Below are positions 15,876-25,252 of a stretch of DNA of 64,000 nt, piece by piece. Under the pieces are notes generated by a model. That model was not told the DNA's origin, ran no database searches, and saw only the letters and a program-made list of their open reading frames with translations. Each line of letters starts with the position of its first letter. Positions within the stretch are counted from its first letter, which is position 1. A program made the position numbers and the translations under genes. The stretch is from Belnapia arida (lineage in GTDB: Bacteria; Pseudomonadota; Alphaproteobacteria; Acetobacterales; Acetobacteraceae). The stretch is from the NCBI RefSeq assembly GCF_016773205.1, contig NZ_JAETWB010000020.1, forward strand, positions 1-64,000, in the 5' to 3' direction.

Positions 15876-15903
15876 AGGTCCGCTTTGGGTCGGAAGCGGA
15901 CCT
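15876..15903. repeat. 10-bp perfect inverted repeat after lysE
   Basis: AGGTCCGCTT (15876-15885) and AAGCGGACCT (15894-15903) pair perfectly around an eight-base loop. There is no T run. It lies between the convergent lysE-like gene and anmK, so it could terminate either one, or be a copy of a dispersed palindrome. It falls at the edge of the low-GC segment. Confidence 0.7.
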
Positions 15904-15947
15904 CCCGGCCTTATTGTGCAGCGGGCTCCAGGTCGTTCGAATGATCT

Positions 15948-17096
15948 CTATGGCTCGACCACCCTCCCCCCCGCCATCGGCTCCGCCACCCCCGTCGTCC
16001 CGGGGAAGGTAATCGCCAACCCCCGCCGCACCCGCGCCGCCAGTACCCCGAAGGCCTGCGCCTCCAGCGCATCGCCGTTCCAGCCGGCGACCTCCACCGG
16101 CCGCACCGGCGCCTCGAGCGCGCCGGATAGCGCCCGCATGATCGCCGGATTGCGCCGCCCGCCGCCGCCGACCAGCCATTGCAGCGGCGGCGCCGGAAAG
16201 TGGCGGCCGGCGGCGGCGACGCAGAGGGCGCAGAAGGTCGCCAGCGTCGCGGCGCCGTCCTGAGGCGTGAGGCGGTCGGCGCCGGCCTCGTGCAGGGCGC
16301 GGCTGAAATCGAGCCGGTCAAGGGACTTGGGCGGCGGGGCTTCCAGGTAGGGGTGGGCCATCAGGCGGCCGAGCACGGCGGCGTCGGGCTCCCCGGCGAG
16401 CGCCAGGTGGCCGTCCTTGTCGTAGTCGCGGCCGGTGGATTTCCGCGCCCAGTCGTCGAGCGGGCCGTTGGCGGGGCCGGTATCGAAGGCGATCAGCTCA
16501 TCCCCTTCGCCGATCCAGGTGACGTTGCCGACGCCGCCGAGATTCAGCACGGCGAGCGGCTTGGGGAGGGCCGCGGCCAGCGCCGCGTGGACGATGGGGA
16601 CGAGGGGCGCGCCCTGGCCGCCGGCGGCGACATCGGCGGAGCGGAAGTCGTGGGCGACGGGGAGGTTGGTCAGGCGCGCGAGCAGCGCGGCATCGCCGAC
16701 CTGCCAGGTGGAGCCGGGCTGGCGCAGCGCCTCGGCGGCCGTCGCGGCGTTGCGGCCGGGGCGGATCGGCGGCGGGCGGTGCAGGATGGTCTGGCCGTGG
16801 AAGCCGATGAGGTCGGCGCCCTCGCGGAAGCTCTCCCAGGCCAGCTCCCGGATGCGGGCGACGGCATTGGCGTGGCGGTCGGTCAGGCGGCGGACGCAAT
16901 CGGCGAGGAAGGCGTCGTCCGGCGCGAGGGCCGGGGCAAGGTCGAGCAGGCGGCGGAGGTCGCGGCGCAGGCCTGGGTCGTAGGGGAGCGTGACGGTGGG
17001 GCCGATGCGGCCGATCGCCTCGCCATCCGTCTCCACCCAGGCGGCGTCCACGCCGTCGAGGGAGGTGCCGCTCATCAGCCCGATCGTTCTCAGCAT
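15948..17096 (-). CDS. anmK: Anhydro-N-acetylmuramic acid kinase
   Basis: 382 residues, the usual length. The N-terminal [13 protein letters not shown] is the AnmK phosphate-binding motif. [37 protein letters not shown] and [13 protein letters not shown] follow in family order. The enzyme phosphorylates and hydrates anhydro-MurNAc from recycled peptidoglycan to give MurNAc-6-phosphate in the cytoplasm. It diverges from tyrS with a 60-base gap, an arrangement common in alphaproteobacteria. Confidence 0.96.
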   Translation of the reverse strand: MLRTIGLMSGTSLDGVDAAWVETDGEAIGRIGPTVTLPYDPGLRRDLRRLLDLAPALAPDDAFLADCVRRLTDRHANAVARIRELAWESFREGADLIGFHGQTILHRPPPIRPGRNAATAAEALRQPGSTWQVGDAALLARLTNLPVAHDFRSADVAAGGQGAPLVPIVHAALAAALPKPLAVLNLGGVGNVTWIGEGDELIAFDTGPANGPLDDWARKSTGRDYDKDGHLALAGEPDAAVLGRLMAHPYLEAPPPKSLDRLDFSRALHEAGADRLTPQDGAATLATFCALCVAAAGRHFPAPPLQWLVGGGGRRNPAIMRALSGALEAPVRPVEVAGWNGDALEAQAFGVLAARVRRGLAITFPGTTGVAEPMAGGRVVEP

Positions 17097-17156
17097 CCGG
17101 ATCGTGTGCTACGGGGGCGGCCCCCTCCACAAGACCCGAATGTGACGCAAAGCCCC

Positions 17157-18392
17157 ATGACCGGCCCGGACAGCGACTTCCTCCGCCAGGCGCAGGAGCG
17201 CGGCTACATCCACCAGGTGACCGATGCCGAAGCGCTCTCGGCGCGGCTCAGGGAGGGGGTGGTTTCGGGCTATATCGGCTTCGACTGCACCGCCGACAGC
17301 CTGCATGTCGGCCACCTGGTCTCGATCATGCTGCTGCGGCTGATGCAGCGCTCGGGGCACCGGCCGGTGGTGCTGATGGGGGGCGGGACGACCAAGGTGG
17401 GCGACCCCTCCTTCCGCGACGAGGCACGGCCGCTGCTCGACGACGCGGCAATCGAGCGCAACAAGGCGGGCATCCGCCGCGTCTTCGACCGGTTCCTCCG
17501 CTTCGGCGAGGGCGCGTCGGATGCGATCATGCTCGACAATGCCGAGTGGCTGGACGGGCTGCGCTACATCCCCTTCCTGCGCGACGTGGGGCGGCATTTC
17601 AGCGTGAACCGGATGCTGACCATGGACAGCGTGCGGCTGCGGCTGGACCGGGAGCAGAATCTCTCGTTCCTTGAGTTCAACTACATGCTGCTGCAGAGCT
17701 ACGACTTCGCCGAGCTGCGGCGGCGGCATGGCGTGACGGTGCAGATGGGCGGCTCCGACCAGTGGGGCAATATCGTCATGGGGGTGGAGCTGTGCCGGCG
17801 GATGGATGCCGCCGAGGCCTTCGGCGTGACGACGCCGCTGCTGACGACCGCGTCGGGGGCCAAGATGGGCAAGACCGCCGCCGGCGCCGCCTGGCTGAAC
17901 GCGGAGCGGGTCTCGCCTTACGACTACTGGCAATTCTGGCGGAACACCGAGGATGCCGATGTCGGCCGCTTCCTCGCCCTCTTCACCGAGCTGCCGATGG
18001 ACGAGGTTCGGCGGCTCGGCGCGCTCGCGGGCTCGGAGGTGAACGAGGCGAAGAAGGTACTGGCGACGGAGGCCTGCGCCCTGCTGCATGGGCGCGAGGC
18101 GGCGGAGGCGGCGGCGGAGACGGCGCGGCGCGCCTTCGAGCAGGGCGAGGCGGCGGAGACGCTGCCCTCCGTCACGGCCGCGCTGCCGGCGGGCCTGCTC
18201 GACCTGCTGCTGGCGGCCGATCTGGTGAAGAGCAAGGGCGAGGCGCGGCGGCTCATCGCCCAGGCCGGGGTGCGGCTGAACGATGCCCCCGTCGACGATC
18301 CCGCGCGCGAGGTCACGGCCGGCGACCTGCGGGACGGGGCGGCGAAGCTCTCGCTCGGGCGGAAGCGGCATGTGCTGGTGCGGCCGGGCTGA
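17157..18392 (+). CDS. tyrS: Tyrosine--tRNA ligase
   Basis: 411 residues. The class-I signatures are HVGH (50-53) and KMGKT (236-240). GSDQWGN at about 199-205 completes the tyrosine pocket. The C-terminus ([20 protein letters not shown] onwards) is the S4-like RNA-binding domain. It charges tRNA-Tyr in the cytoplasm. The ATG at 17157 is preferred over an in-frame GTG 15 bases upstream. No T-box or other leader is visible in the 60-base gap to anmK. Confidence 0.97.
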   Translation: MTGPDSDFLRQAQERGYIHQVTDAEALSARLREGVVSGYIGFDCTADSLHVGHLVSIMLLRLMQRSGHRPVVLMGGGTTKVGDPSFRDEARPLLDDAAIERNKAGIRRVFDRFLRFGEGASDAIMLDNAEWLDGLRYIPFLRDVGRHFSVNRMLTMDSVRLRLDREQNLSFLEFNYMLLQSYDFAELRRRHGVTVQMGGSDQWGNIVMGVELCRRMDAAEAFGVTTPLLTTASGAKMGKTAAGAAWLNAERVSPYDYWQFWRNTEDADVGRFLALFTELPMDEVRRLGALAGSEVNEAKKVLATEACALLHGREAAEAAAETARRAFEQGEAAETLPSVTAALPAGLLDLLLAADLVKSKGEARRLIAQAGVRLNDAPVDDPAREVTAGDLRDGAAKLSLGRKRHVLVRPG

Positions 18393-18436
18393 GGGGCGCG
18401 ATGCCATTCGCTTGAGCGGGAGCGGCATCTGGCTTA

Positions 18437-18456
18437 GGTTCACGCCAGCGTGAACC
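18437..18456. promoter_or_regulatory. 20-bp dyad upstream of the MASE1-GGDEF gene
   Basis: GGTTCACGC (18437-18445) and GCGTGAACC (18448-18456) form a perfect nine-base inverted repeat with a two-base spacer. The short spacer fits a dimeric protein operator better than an RNA hairpin. It ends 16 bases before the TTG taken as the start of the next gene. The regulator is unknown; a MerR-type or similar dimeric regulator is a guess. Confidence 0.5.
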
Positions 18457-18472
18457 CGGGAATGCGGCAGCG

Positions 18473-20020
18473 TTGATCTCACTGGCTCAGTCTGCTGCGG
18501 TTCCCGACTATGGCCTCCCGGCCGAGGAACAGGCGCCTGCCAATCCCTGGATGTCGCCCTGGCTGGCCCGCGGCGGGGCTGCGCGGTGGGTAGCCGGGAA
18601 CCTCGTCGTCGCGCTGCTCTATGCCGGGCTCGGCGTGGTGGTGGGGCGGTTCTTCGGAGCCTACGGGTTGTTCCCGGCGCCGATCTGGCTGCCCTCCGGC
18701 ATCGCCTGCGTCGCCGCCATGGTGGGCGGGGCGGGGCTGCTGCCGGGCATCTTCCTCGGCTCCTGCCTGGTCAACGGGCTGTTCTTCGGCAGCGGGCCCT
18801 GGCTGACCCTCGCCATTTCGGCGGGGAATACGCTCGGGCCCTGGGCGGGCGTGGCGCTGACCCGGGCGATGCGGCCGCAGACGGGGCTGTTCACGCGCTT
18901 CATCGGCGTGCTCGGCTTCATCCTGGGCGGCGTGCTGCTGCATGCGGCGGTGACGGCGACGGTGGGGACGCTGGTGCTGTCGCTGGCGGGGCCGATGACG
19001 GCGGGGCAGGCCTATGCCGTCTTCTCCGCCTGGTGGCTGTGCGACAGCGGCGGGACCTTCTTCTTCGCGCCCGCCCTGCTGCTCTGGCTCGGGGCGGAGC
19101 GGCGGGCGGCGCCGGTGGACCGGGGGCCGGGGGTGGTCGATCACCTCGTGCTGGCGGCGACGGTGCTGGGGGCGGCGGCGCTCTTCGCGGTGCCGGGGGC
19201 CGGGCTGCTGGTGCGGCCGGATGCCGTCTTCCTGCTGACCGTGCCGCTGTCCTGGATCACGCTGCGGATCTCGCTGCGGGCGGCCTACACGCTGCTGACG
19301 GCGATCTGCATCACGGCGACCGTGGGCACGGTGATGCGCGAAGGGCCGTTCCAGGGGCATGGCGTCGCCAACCCGCTGCAATCGGTCGGGCTGATGACGG
19401 TGCTCTTCGCCATGGATGCGCTGACGCTGATCGCGCTTACCAGCGAGGGGCGCGAGGCACGGGCGCGGCTGGCCGAGACGCGGGGCACGCTGGCGCGCAG
19501 CATGGTGCGGACCGAGACCCTGGCGCGCGAGACGCTGACCGACCCGCTGACCGGCGCCGGCAACCGGCGGCATTTCGACCATGCGGGCGGCGCGGCGCTC
19601 TACCGCGCGCGGCAGCGGGGGGAGGCCTTCTCCATGCTCCTCTTCGACCTCGACCACTTCAAGGCGTTGAACGACCGCGCCGGCCATGAGGCGGGGGACG
19701 CGGCGTTGCGCGGCGTCGTCCGCGCCTGCAAGGCCGTGCTGCGCGAAGCGCCACTGCTATTCCGCATGGGGGGCGAGGAATTCGCCGTGCTGCTGCCGGG
19801 GGCTGGCCTTGCCGAGGCGGCGCAGGTGGCGGAGCGGCTGCGGGCCGCCATCCGCGACATGCCCTGGGACGACGGCGAGTCATGGCTGAGCGCCAGCTTC
19901 GGCGTGGCCGAGGCGGGGCCGGCGGACCGCACGCTCGATGGGCTGATGCGGCGGGCCGATGCGGCGGTCTACGCGGCGAAGGAGCGGGGACGGAACCGGG
20001 TGGAGGTGGCCGCGGCCTAG
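18473..20020 (+). CDS. MASE1-GGDEF diguanylate cyclase
   Basis: 515 residues from a TTG at 18473; an ATG at 18551 (MSPWLARGG) is a possible later start and the choice is unsure. The first 300 residues contain eight or so membrane helices of the MASE1 sensor type. A short linking helix leads to the GGDEF domain (DPLTGAGNRRHFD onward). The active-site motif is GGEEF at about 433-437, competent in other cyclases. The upstream position of the inhibitory RxxD site reads REAP, so c-di-GMP product inhibition is probably absent. It should make c-di-GMP in response to an unknown membrane signal. A REP-like hairpin follows. Confidence 0.88.
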   Translation: MISLAQSAAVPDYGLPAEEQAPANPWMSPWLARGGAARWVAGNLVVALLYAGLGVVVGRFFGAYGLFPAPIWLPSGIACVAAMVGGAGLLPGIFLGSCLVNGLFFGSGPWLTLAISAGNTLGPWAGVALTRAMRPQTGLFTRFIGVLGFILGGVLLHAAVTATVGTLVLSLAGPMTAGQAYAVFSAWWLCDSGGTFFFAPALLLWLGAERRAAPVDRGPGVVDHLVLAATVLGAAALFAVPGAGLLVRPDAVFLLTVPLSWITLRISLRAAYTLLTAICITATVGTVMREGPFQGHGVANPLQSVGLMTVLFAMDALTLIALTSEGREARARLAETRGTLARSMVRTETLARETLTDPLTGAGNRRHFDHAGGAALYRARQRGEAFSMLLFDLDHFKALNDRAGHEAGDAALRGVVRACKAVLREAPLLFRMGGEEFAVLLPGAGLAEAAQVAERLRAAIRDMPWDDGESWLSASFGVAEAGPADRTLDGLMRRADAAVYAAKERGRNRVEVAAA

Positions 20021-20076
20021 AGCGGTTTCCGGGTCGCACGGGCTCGCGGACGACGCTCCGACCTATTGCTGGCCCA

Positions 20077-20119
20077 GCAAACCACTCCGATCGGATCATT
20101 CCATCCGATCGGGGTTTGC
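20077..20119. repeat. Long palindromic hairpin between convergent genes, REP-like
   Basis: CCGATCGGAT (20087-20096) pairs with ATCCGATCGG (20103-20112). Outer arms GCAAACC (20077-20083) and GGTTTGC (20113-20119) extend the stem across a three-base bulge. The region opens at 20016 with CTAGAGCGGTTTCC, a string I associate with dispersed intergenic repeats in alphaproteobacteria. It separates the convergent GGDEF and histidine kinase genes and may terminate both. Confidence 0.7.
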
Positions 20120-20213
20120 TCCGGTCTCCTGACCCCGCAGTTCTTCGGGCTTCGCCCTTAGGCCACCTGCCTTTCCACAAACTTCAGGGGCAGGACACCG
20201 GGGGTCGCGCGGG

Positions 20214-21422
20214 TCAGGTCCCGTCGAGGCGTGGGGAGGGCTGCCGGTAGAAGGTGAGGGCGAGCCGCGTGCCCCGGCCGCCCTCGCTCATGCCCCAGAC
20301 CGGGACTGCGCCGACCTGGCGGGCGAGGTTCCCGATCATCCGCATGCCGGTGCCGGGGGTGTCCTGCCCGGCGGTCATCGCCCCCCTGGGCGCCTCCGCG
20401 GGCAGGCCCTGGCCATCATCCCATAACTCGAGCCCGACACCGCCCGCAGCTTGCCCAAGCCGGATGCCGACCGTCCCAGGGCCGGTGCCGAAGGCGTGCT
20501 TGAGGCTGTTCGTGACGAATTCGTTCACCACGAGGCCGAGCGGCGCGGCGGCGTCGGGGGAGGTGACGATTCCCCGCTCGACCTCCAGGATCAGTTGGAT
20601 CCGCGCCGCCTCGCCCTCGTGAAAGCGCAGCAGCCCGCCCGCGAGCTGGCCGAGGTAGTCGCCGAGATCCAGCCGGTCGACTTCGCCTGCGAGGTGCAGC
20701 TTGTCGTGCAGCAGGCGCAGCGCCTCGATGCGGCGGGCGACGGCCCGCAGGGCGGCCTTGGCCGAGGCCGCATGCACCTGGCGCGCCTGCACCTCGACCA
20801 GGCCCACCATGACCTGGAGGTTGTTCTTCACCCGGTGCTGCAGCTCGCGCAGCAGGCGCTCATTGTCCTCGGCGCGGCGGCGCAGCTCCGTATTCGCGCG
20901 CAGCCGGGTGACGGCCGAGGCCAGCATGTTGGCATAGGTGCGCAGGAAGTCGACCTCGGCCTCGCCGAAGGGCCGGGGCTCGCGGGCATCCACCTGCAGG
21001 ACGCCGTAGGGAGGCTGGCCGTCGGCGCCGATGATCGGGACGCAGACGGTGGCGCGCACGCCGTGCTCGGCGACGAAGGGAGGCACGCCGAAGCGGTCCT
21101 CCCGGTCGAGGTCGGGCGAGACGATCGGGCCCTTGGTGCGGAGGGCCAGGCCTTCGGGGGCGGGGTCGTCCAGCTCCGTCCGCATATGGCCGACGATGCC
21201 CGGCCGCCAGCCGATGCCGGCGCGCACCAGGAGCGTGTGCCCGTCCGCTTGCACCTCGACCACCTTGGCAAGTTCGGTGCCGAGGGCAGTGCCGACGAGC
21301 CGGCACGCCTCGGTGAGAATCTGGTCCAGATTTTCCAAGGCGAGCGCCGACTCGCCGAAGCGGGCGAGCACGCGCTGTTGCTCGAGGAGTTGGGTCTGAT
21401 CGGCTTCGGACTGTCCCGGCAT
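20214..21422 (-). CDS. GAF-domain HWE/HisKA_2 histidine kinase
   Basis: 402 residues, soluble. Residues about 25-175 form a GAF sensor domain. The HisKA_2 dimerisation segment LLRELQHRVKNNLQ follows, with phospho-acceptor His196. The ATPase part has an N box (GLVVNEFVTNSLKHAF), DDGQGLP and GTGMRMIGNLARQ. Kinases of this group often feed alphaproteobacterial general-stress or light responses through PhyR-type or single-domain regulators. No partner regulator is adjacent; a CheY-like one lies about 18 kb away. Confidence 0.88.
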   Translation of the reverse strand: MPGQSEADQTQLLEQQRVLARFGESALALENLDQILTEACRLVGTALGTELAKVVEVQADGHTLLVRAGIGWRPGIVGHMRTELDDPAPEGLALRTKGPIVSPDLDREDRFGVPPFVAEHGVRATVCVPIIGADGQPPYGVLQVDAREPRPFGEAEVDFLRTYANMLASAVTRLRANTELRRRAEDNERLLRELQHRVKNNLQVMVGLVEVQARQVHAASAKAALRAVARRIEALRLLHDKLHLAGEVDRLDLGDYLGQLAGGLLRFHEGEAARIQLILEVERGIVTSPDAAAPLGLVVNEFVTNSLKHAFGTGPGTVGIRLGQAAGGVGLELWDDGQGLPAEAPRGAMTAGQDTPGTGMRMIGNLARQVGAVPVWGMSEGGRGTRLALTFYRQPSPRLDGT

Positions 21423-21533
21423 GGGGACGAAAAATCACGGGCCGCTCGAGGGTTGCATCCCGATCCGTATGGCGCAGCGGAACGACCGGCGATGCGGCGG
21501 CGGGCGCGGTGCCGCCGGGCGCGGCCAGTCCGG

Positions 21534-24500
21534 TCAGCGTGGCGGCGGGCCGCGGCCGTCCCAGGCGGGCTCGGGCGGGGCGCCGCCGCTGCGGGCCGTG
21601 TCCTCCCTGCCGCTGTCGAACAGGCCGAAGAGGCCACGCAGGAAGCCCGGGGTCAGCGCCGCGAGCGGGTTCACCGTGACGGAGGGGTCGGTCAGCGGGC
21701 CCTGGATGCGGTAGGTGGCGGCGAAGACCCCTCCCCCGGCCTCGGGGCTGAACAGCCGGCCGACCAGCGGCAGGTTGCCGAGCAGCGTGTTGAAGACATA
21801 GGCCGGGACGATGGTGCCCTCGATCTCGGCCACTGCGCGCTCGCGCAGGATGCGGCCCTTCGCCGTGACGCCGAGCGAGGCGGAGAAGGCGCGGGCATCG
21901 GTCAGCGTCAGCGCCTCCGGCGTCAGGGCGAAGGGGGCGACGAGGCGGCTGAAGACCAGGCCGCCATTGCCGCGGGCGGCATCCACCAGCCCGTAGAGCG
22001 TCATCGCCTGGAGCAGTTTCGCCGCGGCCGGAGCGTCGCGCAGGACGAAGCCCGTCAGCTCCGCCGTGCCGGTCAGGGCCGCGCCGGGGCGGGGTTCGGC
22101 ATAGAGGCCGGTGACGGTGAGGCGGCCGCCCTGTATCTCGTTCACCAGGTCGAGGGCGTTGAGCAGGCCGCCGCCATCCTCGGCGACGAGGCTGAGCACG
22201 CGCTGCCCGCCGCGCGGGGTGAGCGAGGCCTCGAAGGCGCCGGGCGGGGCGCGGCCGGCGGCGGGGCCGAGGCCGCGCGGGGCGGTGCGGCCGGTGGCGC
22301 GGGCCTCGCGCACCACGCCGCGCGCATCGGTGCGGGCGCGGGCCTGCAGGCCGAGCAGGTTGCGGTCCTCGCCCATCGTCACACGGTCGAAGCGGAGGTC
22401 GAGCAGCAGGGGCGGGCCTTGCGGGTCCGCGGCCGTGGGCGGCGACTGGGCGGCCGGGTCTGGCGGGCCGAGCGCGGTGCGCAGGTCGAGCAGCGGGCCG
22501 CGCAGCGCGATGGTCCAGGGGGCGCCGCCCCGCTCTGGCGGCAGCACCTCGCCGGTGAGGCGGGAGCCGGCGAAGAGGCTCTCGGTGATCTCCACCCGTT
22601 GCAGGCGGGATTGGGCGGCGAAGCGGACGGCGCCGCGGAGCGAGAGGCCCCTGGTCTCGACGCGGAAGCTGTCGGCGGCGACGAGCGCCTCGCCCTGCAG
22701 GCGGAGGGTGGCCTCGGCAGTGCCGGGGGTGCCGGGGGGCTTGGCCCAGTTCAGCGCCTCGATGCCGAGGCGGGCCTCGGTGAGGTCGCCCCGCACGGTC
22801 GCCTGGCCCTGGCCGTTGCGGCGGCGCTCGCTGCGGGCCTCGAGGGCGACGGGGCCGGTGAGGATGGGCATGGCGTCGAAGCCCAGCACCGCGATCTGGC
22901 GGGCATCGAGCCGGCCGGCGAGGGTTGCGCGTTCGCTGACCTGGTTAGGCGCGCCACGGCGGAAATCGAGCTCGGCCGTGACCCTCACCGGGCTGCCGAG
23001 CAGGCTGCCCTGGCCGCTGGCGCGAAGGCCGTCGGTATCGACCGAGAGCTCGATGGCGGCGCGGTCGAGGTCCTGGTCGAGGATCAGGCCGGGCAGCCGG
23101 GCATCGGCGATGCGGGCGGTGGCCTTGATCTTCAGCAAGTCGACGGGGAGGTCCTCAAGCAGGGGGAAGGCGATCTCCACGCGGGCCTCGGCGGTGCCGC
23201 CGGCCACCTGGAGCTTCAGCGGCTGGCGCTCGAAGAGCTTGAGGCGGGGGTGCTTCAGCAGCACCAGCGCATCGGCCAGGGCGCCGGCGACGCCGAGGCT
23301 GATCTCGGCATTGCCCGGCTCGCTGTCGAGGTTGAGGAAGCGGACGGTGCCCTCGCGCAGGTCGAGGCCGGCGCGGCCCCCTTCGGCGATGCCCTGGCGG
23401 CCGGCGCGGGCGCGGAGGGTGATGGCGCTGAGCGAGAATTCGGCGGTGCCGGCGACGCCGGTGGCAGGCGGGATGGGACGGAGCCAATGGACCGTCGCGT
23501 CCCTCGCCTCCGCCGTGCCGGAGAGGGCGGTGACGCGGAGGTCGTCGGGGGTGCCGGCGGGGGCTTCGGCCTCGACATGCCAGCGGCCGTTGCGGACCTC
23601 GCCGGCGGTGATGTTCTGGGTGATCCAGTCGCGCTCGCCGCCCTTGGGGCTGCCGAGGCCGCGCGGCCAATAGCCCGGAAGGTCGGCGAAGGCGAGGCGG
23701 TCGAGCGAGAGGTCGAGCGCGCCGCGCCAGAGGCCGGCCTCGCGCGTGGCGGCGCCGCTCGCCTGGAGGATGGGGGCGGGGCCGCCGCGCGGCAGGCGGG
23801 GCAGGCGGAGCGTGGCGCGGTCGAGGCGGAGATGGTCGGGGGTGCCGGAGAGGGCGACCTCGGCGCCCTCGGCGGCGATGCGGCGGCCGCGGCCGAGATC
23901 GACCACGGCGTTGCGGATGGCGAGCGCCAGCTGGGCATCCTCCAGCATCAGGTCGTCCATCGCCTCGGGAACGCGGAAGCGGGCCTGGAGGCGGGCCTCC
24001 TGCAGAAGCCCGGCGGGCAGGGCGGCGAGCGTCGCGGCACGGGCCTCGGGGGCGAGGCCGGCGGGCCAGGCGCGTGGCAGATCGGCGGCCTCGATGGGCT
24101 CGGCGGCAAGGTCGAGCGCGGCGTGCCAGGCGCCGTCGCGGTTCAGCAGCTCGCCCCGGGCGGTAAGGGAGGGGCCTGGGCCGGGGAGCGTCAGGCGGGC
24201 GGTCTCGAGGCGGAGGGCGCGGCCGCTGCCGCTGGTCGCGATGGCGAGGCTGGCGAAGGGCAGGCGGCGGGGGGTGCCGTCCGGGCCGGGGCCGGGGCCG
24301 AGGTCGAAGGCGCCGGCGCCGGCGCCGAGGGCGGCGCGCAGGCGCTGCGGCCGGCCCTCGGCGTCGAATTCGGCATGGGCGGTGAGGCTGACCAGCGCAT
24401 CGACCAGGCCGAGCGGGGCGAGCGGCGGCCAGAGCGCGGCCAGTTCGGGCGGGCGGAGGGCGGGCAGGCTGATGCTGGCGCTGAGCCGCATCGGCTCGCC

Positions 24501-25235
24501 CTCGGCGCGGGCCTCGAGCCGGACCTGGACGGAGGCATCGCCTGACTCCAGGCGGGCGGCGCCCTCGCCGGCGAGCCCGCCGGCGGCGGCGCGGCGGAGG
24601 TCGAGCTGCCACCCGGCCAGGGTCCAGCGGCGGCCGCTTACCGGGTCGAGCAGGGAAAGGCTGCCGTCCCGGATGCGCAGGCGCCGGAGCGAGGTGGCGG
24701 CGCTGCGGTCCGAGGCTGGGCGCATCAGGTCGCGCAGCGGGGCGAGCGGGTCGCCGCCGCTCGCCTGCGCCTCGCCGGGTGGGCCGATGGCGATGCTGCC
24801 GTCGGGGCCGAGCACGGCCTCGAGGCGTGGATTCAGCAGGGTGATGGCGGAGGGGGCGACGGTGCCGCGGAGCAGGGCGCGGAGGGAGAGCGTCGCCGCG
24901 GCGTCCGGCAGGTCGACCACCGGGGCGCCGGCCAGGCCATGCAGGCGGACATCGTCGAGGCGGATGTCGAGCGGCGCGGAGAAGCCGTTGCGGAAGCCCT
25001 CCCAGGCGATGGCGGCGCGGCCGATCTCAAGGCGGAGGCCGTCGCTACGGTCGTTCACCCCGGCCTCGATCTGCCGGGCGAGGAAGGGGATCTCGAGCGG
25101 TCCCTCGCCGAGGCGCCAGGCCAGCGCGCCGAGGGCGAGGGCCAGCAGCAGCAGGGCGGCGAGCACCATGCGGCAGGCGGACCCCAGCCAGCGCCAGCCG
25201 ATGCGACGCGGTGCTTGACCTGCGGGGGCGGTCAC
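21534..25235 (-). CDS. YhdP/AsmA-like large envelope protein
   Basis: 1233 residues. One N-terminal helix (about 20-42) is followed by a very long beta-rich periplasmic region with many repeating LRLxxGxA-like strands, and ends in an AsmA-like C-terminal domain (GNLPLVGRLFSPEAGGGVFA). This is the YhdP/TamB-type bridge family, which carries phospholipid between inner and outer membranes in E. coli. The start is a GTG at 25235, only 17 bases from the divergent glnE start, so the two promoters must overlap the coding ends. No catalytic motif is expected. Confidence 0.85.
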   Translation of the reverse strand: MTAPAGQAPRRIGWRWLGSACRMVLAALLLLALALGALAWRLGEGPLEIPFLARQIEAGVNDRSDGLRLEIGRAAIAWEGFRNGFSAPLDIRLDDVRLHGLAGAPVVDLPDAAATLSLRALLRGTVAPSAITLLNPRLEAVLGPDGSIAIGPPGEAQASGGDPLAPLRDLMRPASDRSAATSLRRLRIRDGSLSLLDPVSGRRWTLAGWQLDLRRAAAGGLAGEGAARLESGDASVQVRLEARAEGEPMRLSASISLPALRPPELAALWPPLAPLGLVDALVSLTAHAEFDAEGRPQRLRAALGAGAGAFDLGPGPGPDGTPRRLPFASLAIATSGSGRALRLETARLTLPGPGPSLTARGELLNRDGAWHAALDLAAEPIEAADLPRAWPAGLAPEARAATLAALPAGLLQEARLQARFRVPEAMDDLMLEDAQLALAIRNAVVDLGRGRRIAAEGAEVALSGTPDHLRLDRATLRLPRLPRGGPAPILQASGAATREAGLWRGALDLSLDRLAFADLPGYWPRGLGSPKGGERDWITQNITAGEVRNGRWHVEAEAPAGTPDDLRVTALSGTAEARDATVHWLRPIPPATGVAGTAEFSLSAITLRARAGRQGIAEGGRAGLDLREGTVRFLNLDSEPGNAEISLGVAGALADALVLLKHPRLKLFERQPLKLQVAGGTAEARVEIAFPLLEDLPVDLLKIKATARIADARLPGLILDQDLDRAAIELSVDTDGLRASGQGSLLGSPVRVTAELDFRRGAPNQVSERATLAGRLDARQIAVLGFDAMPILTGPVALEARSERRRNGQGQATVRGDLTEARLGIEALNWAKPPGTPGTAEATLRLQGEALVAADSFRVETRGLSLRGAVRFAAQSRLQRVEITESLFAGSRLTGEVLPPERGGAPWTIALRGPLLDLRTALGPPDPAAQSPPTAADPQGPPLLLDLRFDRVTMGEDRNLLGLQARARTDARGVVREARATGRTAPRGLGPAAGRAPPGAFEASLTPRGGQRVLSLVAEDGGGLLNALDLVNEIQGGRLTVTGLYAEPRPGAALTGTAELTGFVLRDAPAAAKLLQAMTLYGLVDAARGNGGLVFSRLVAPFALTPEALTLTDARAFSASLGVTAKGRILRERAVAEIEGTIVPAYVFNTLLGNLPLVGRLFSPEAGGGVFAATYRIQGPLTDPSVTVNPLAALTPGFLRGLFGLFDSGREDTARSGGAPPEPAWDGRGPPPR

Positions 25236-25252
25236 GCCTTCCCTCGGGGGTG

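Noticed and set aside
20451-24545. A 1364-residue plus-strand frame over the YhdP-like gene
   Set aside because: It is Gly/Ala/Glu-rich antisense of a family-matched protein and also crosses the kinase gene boundary.
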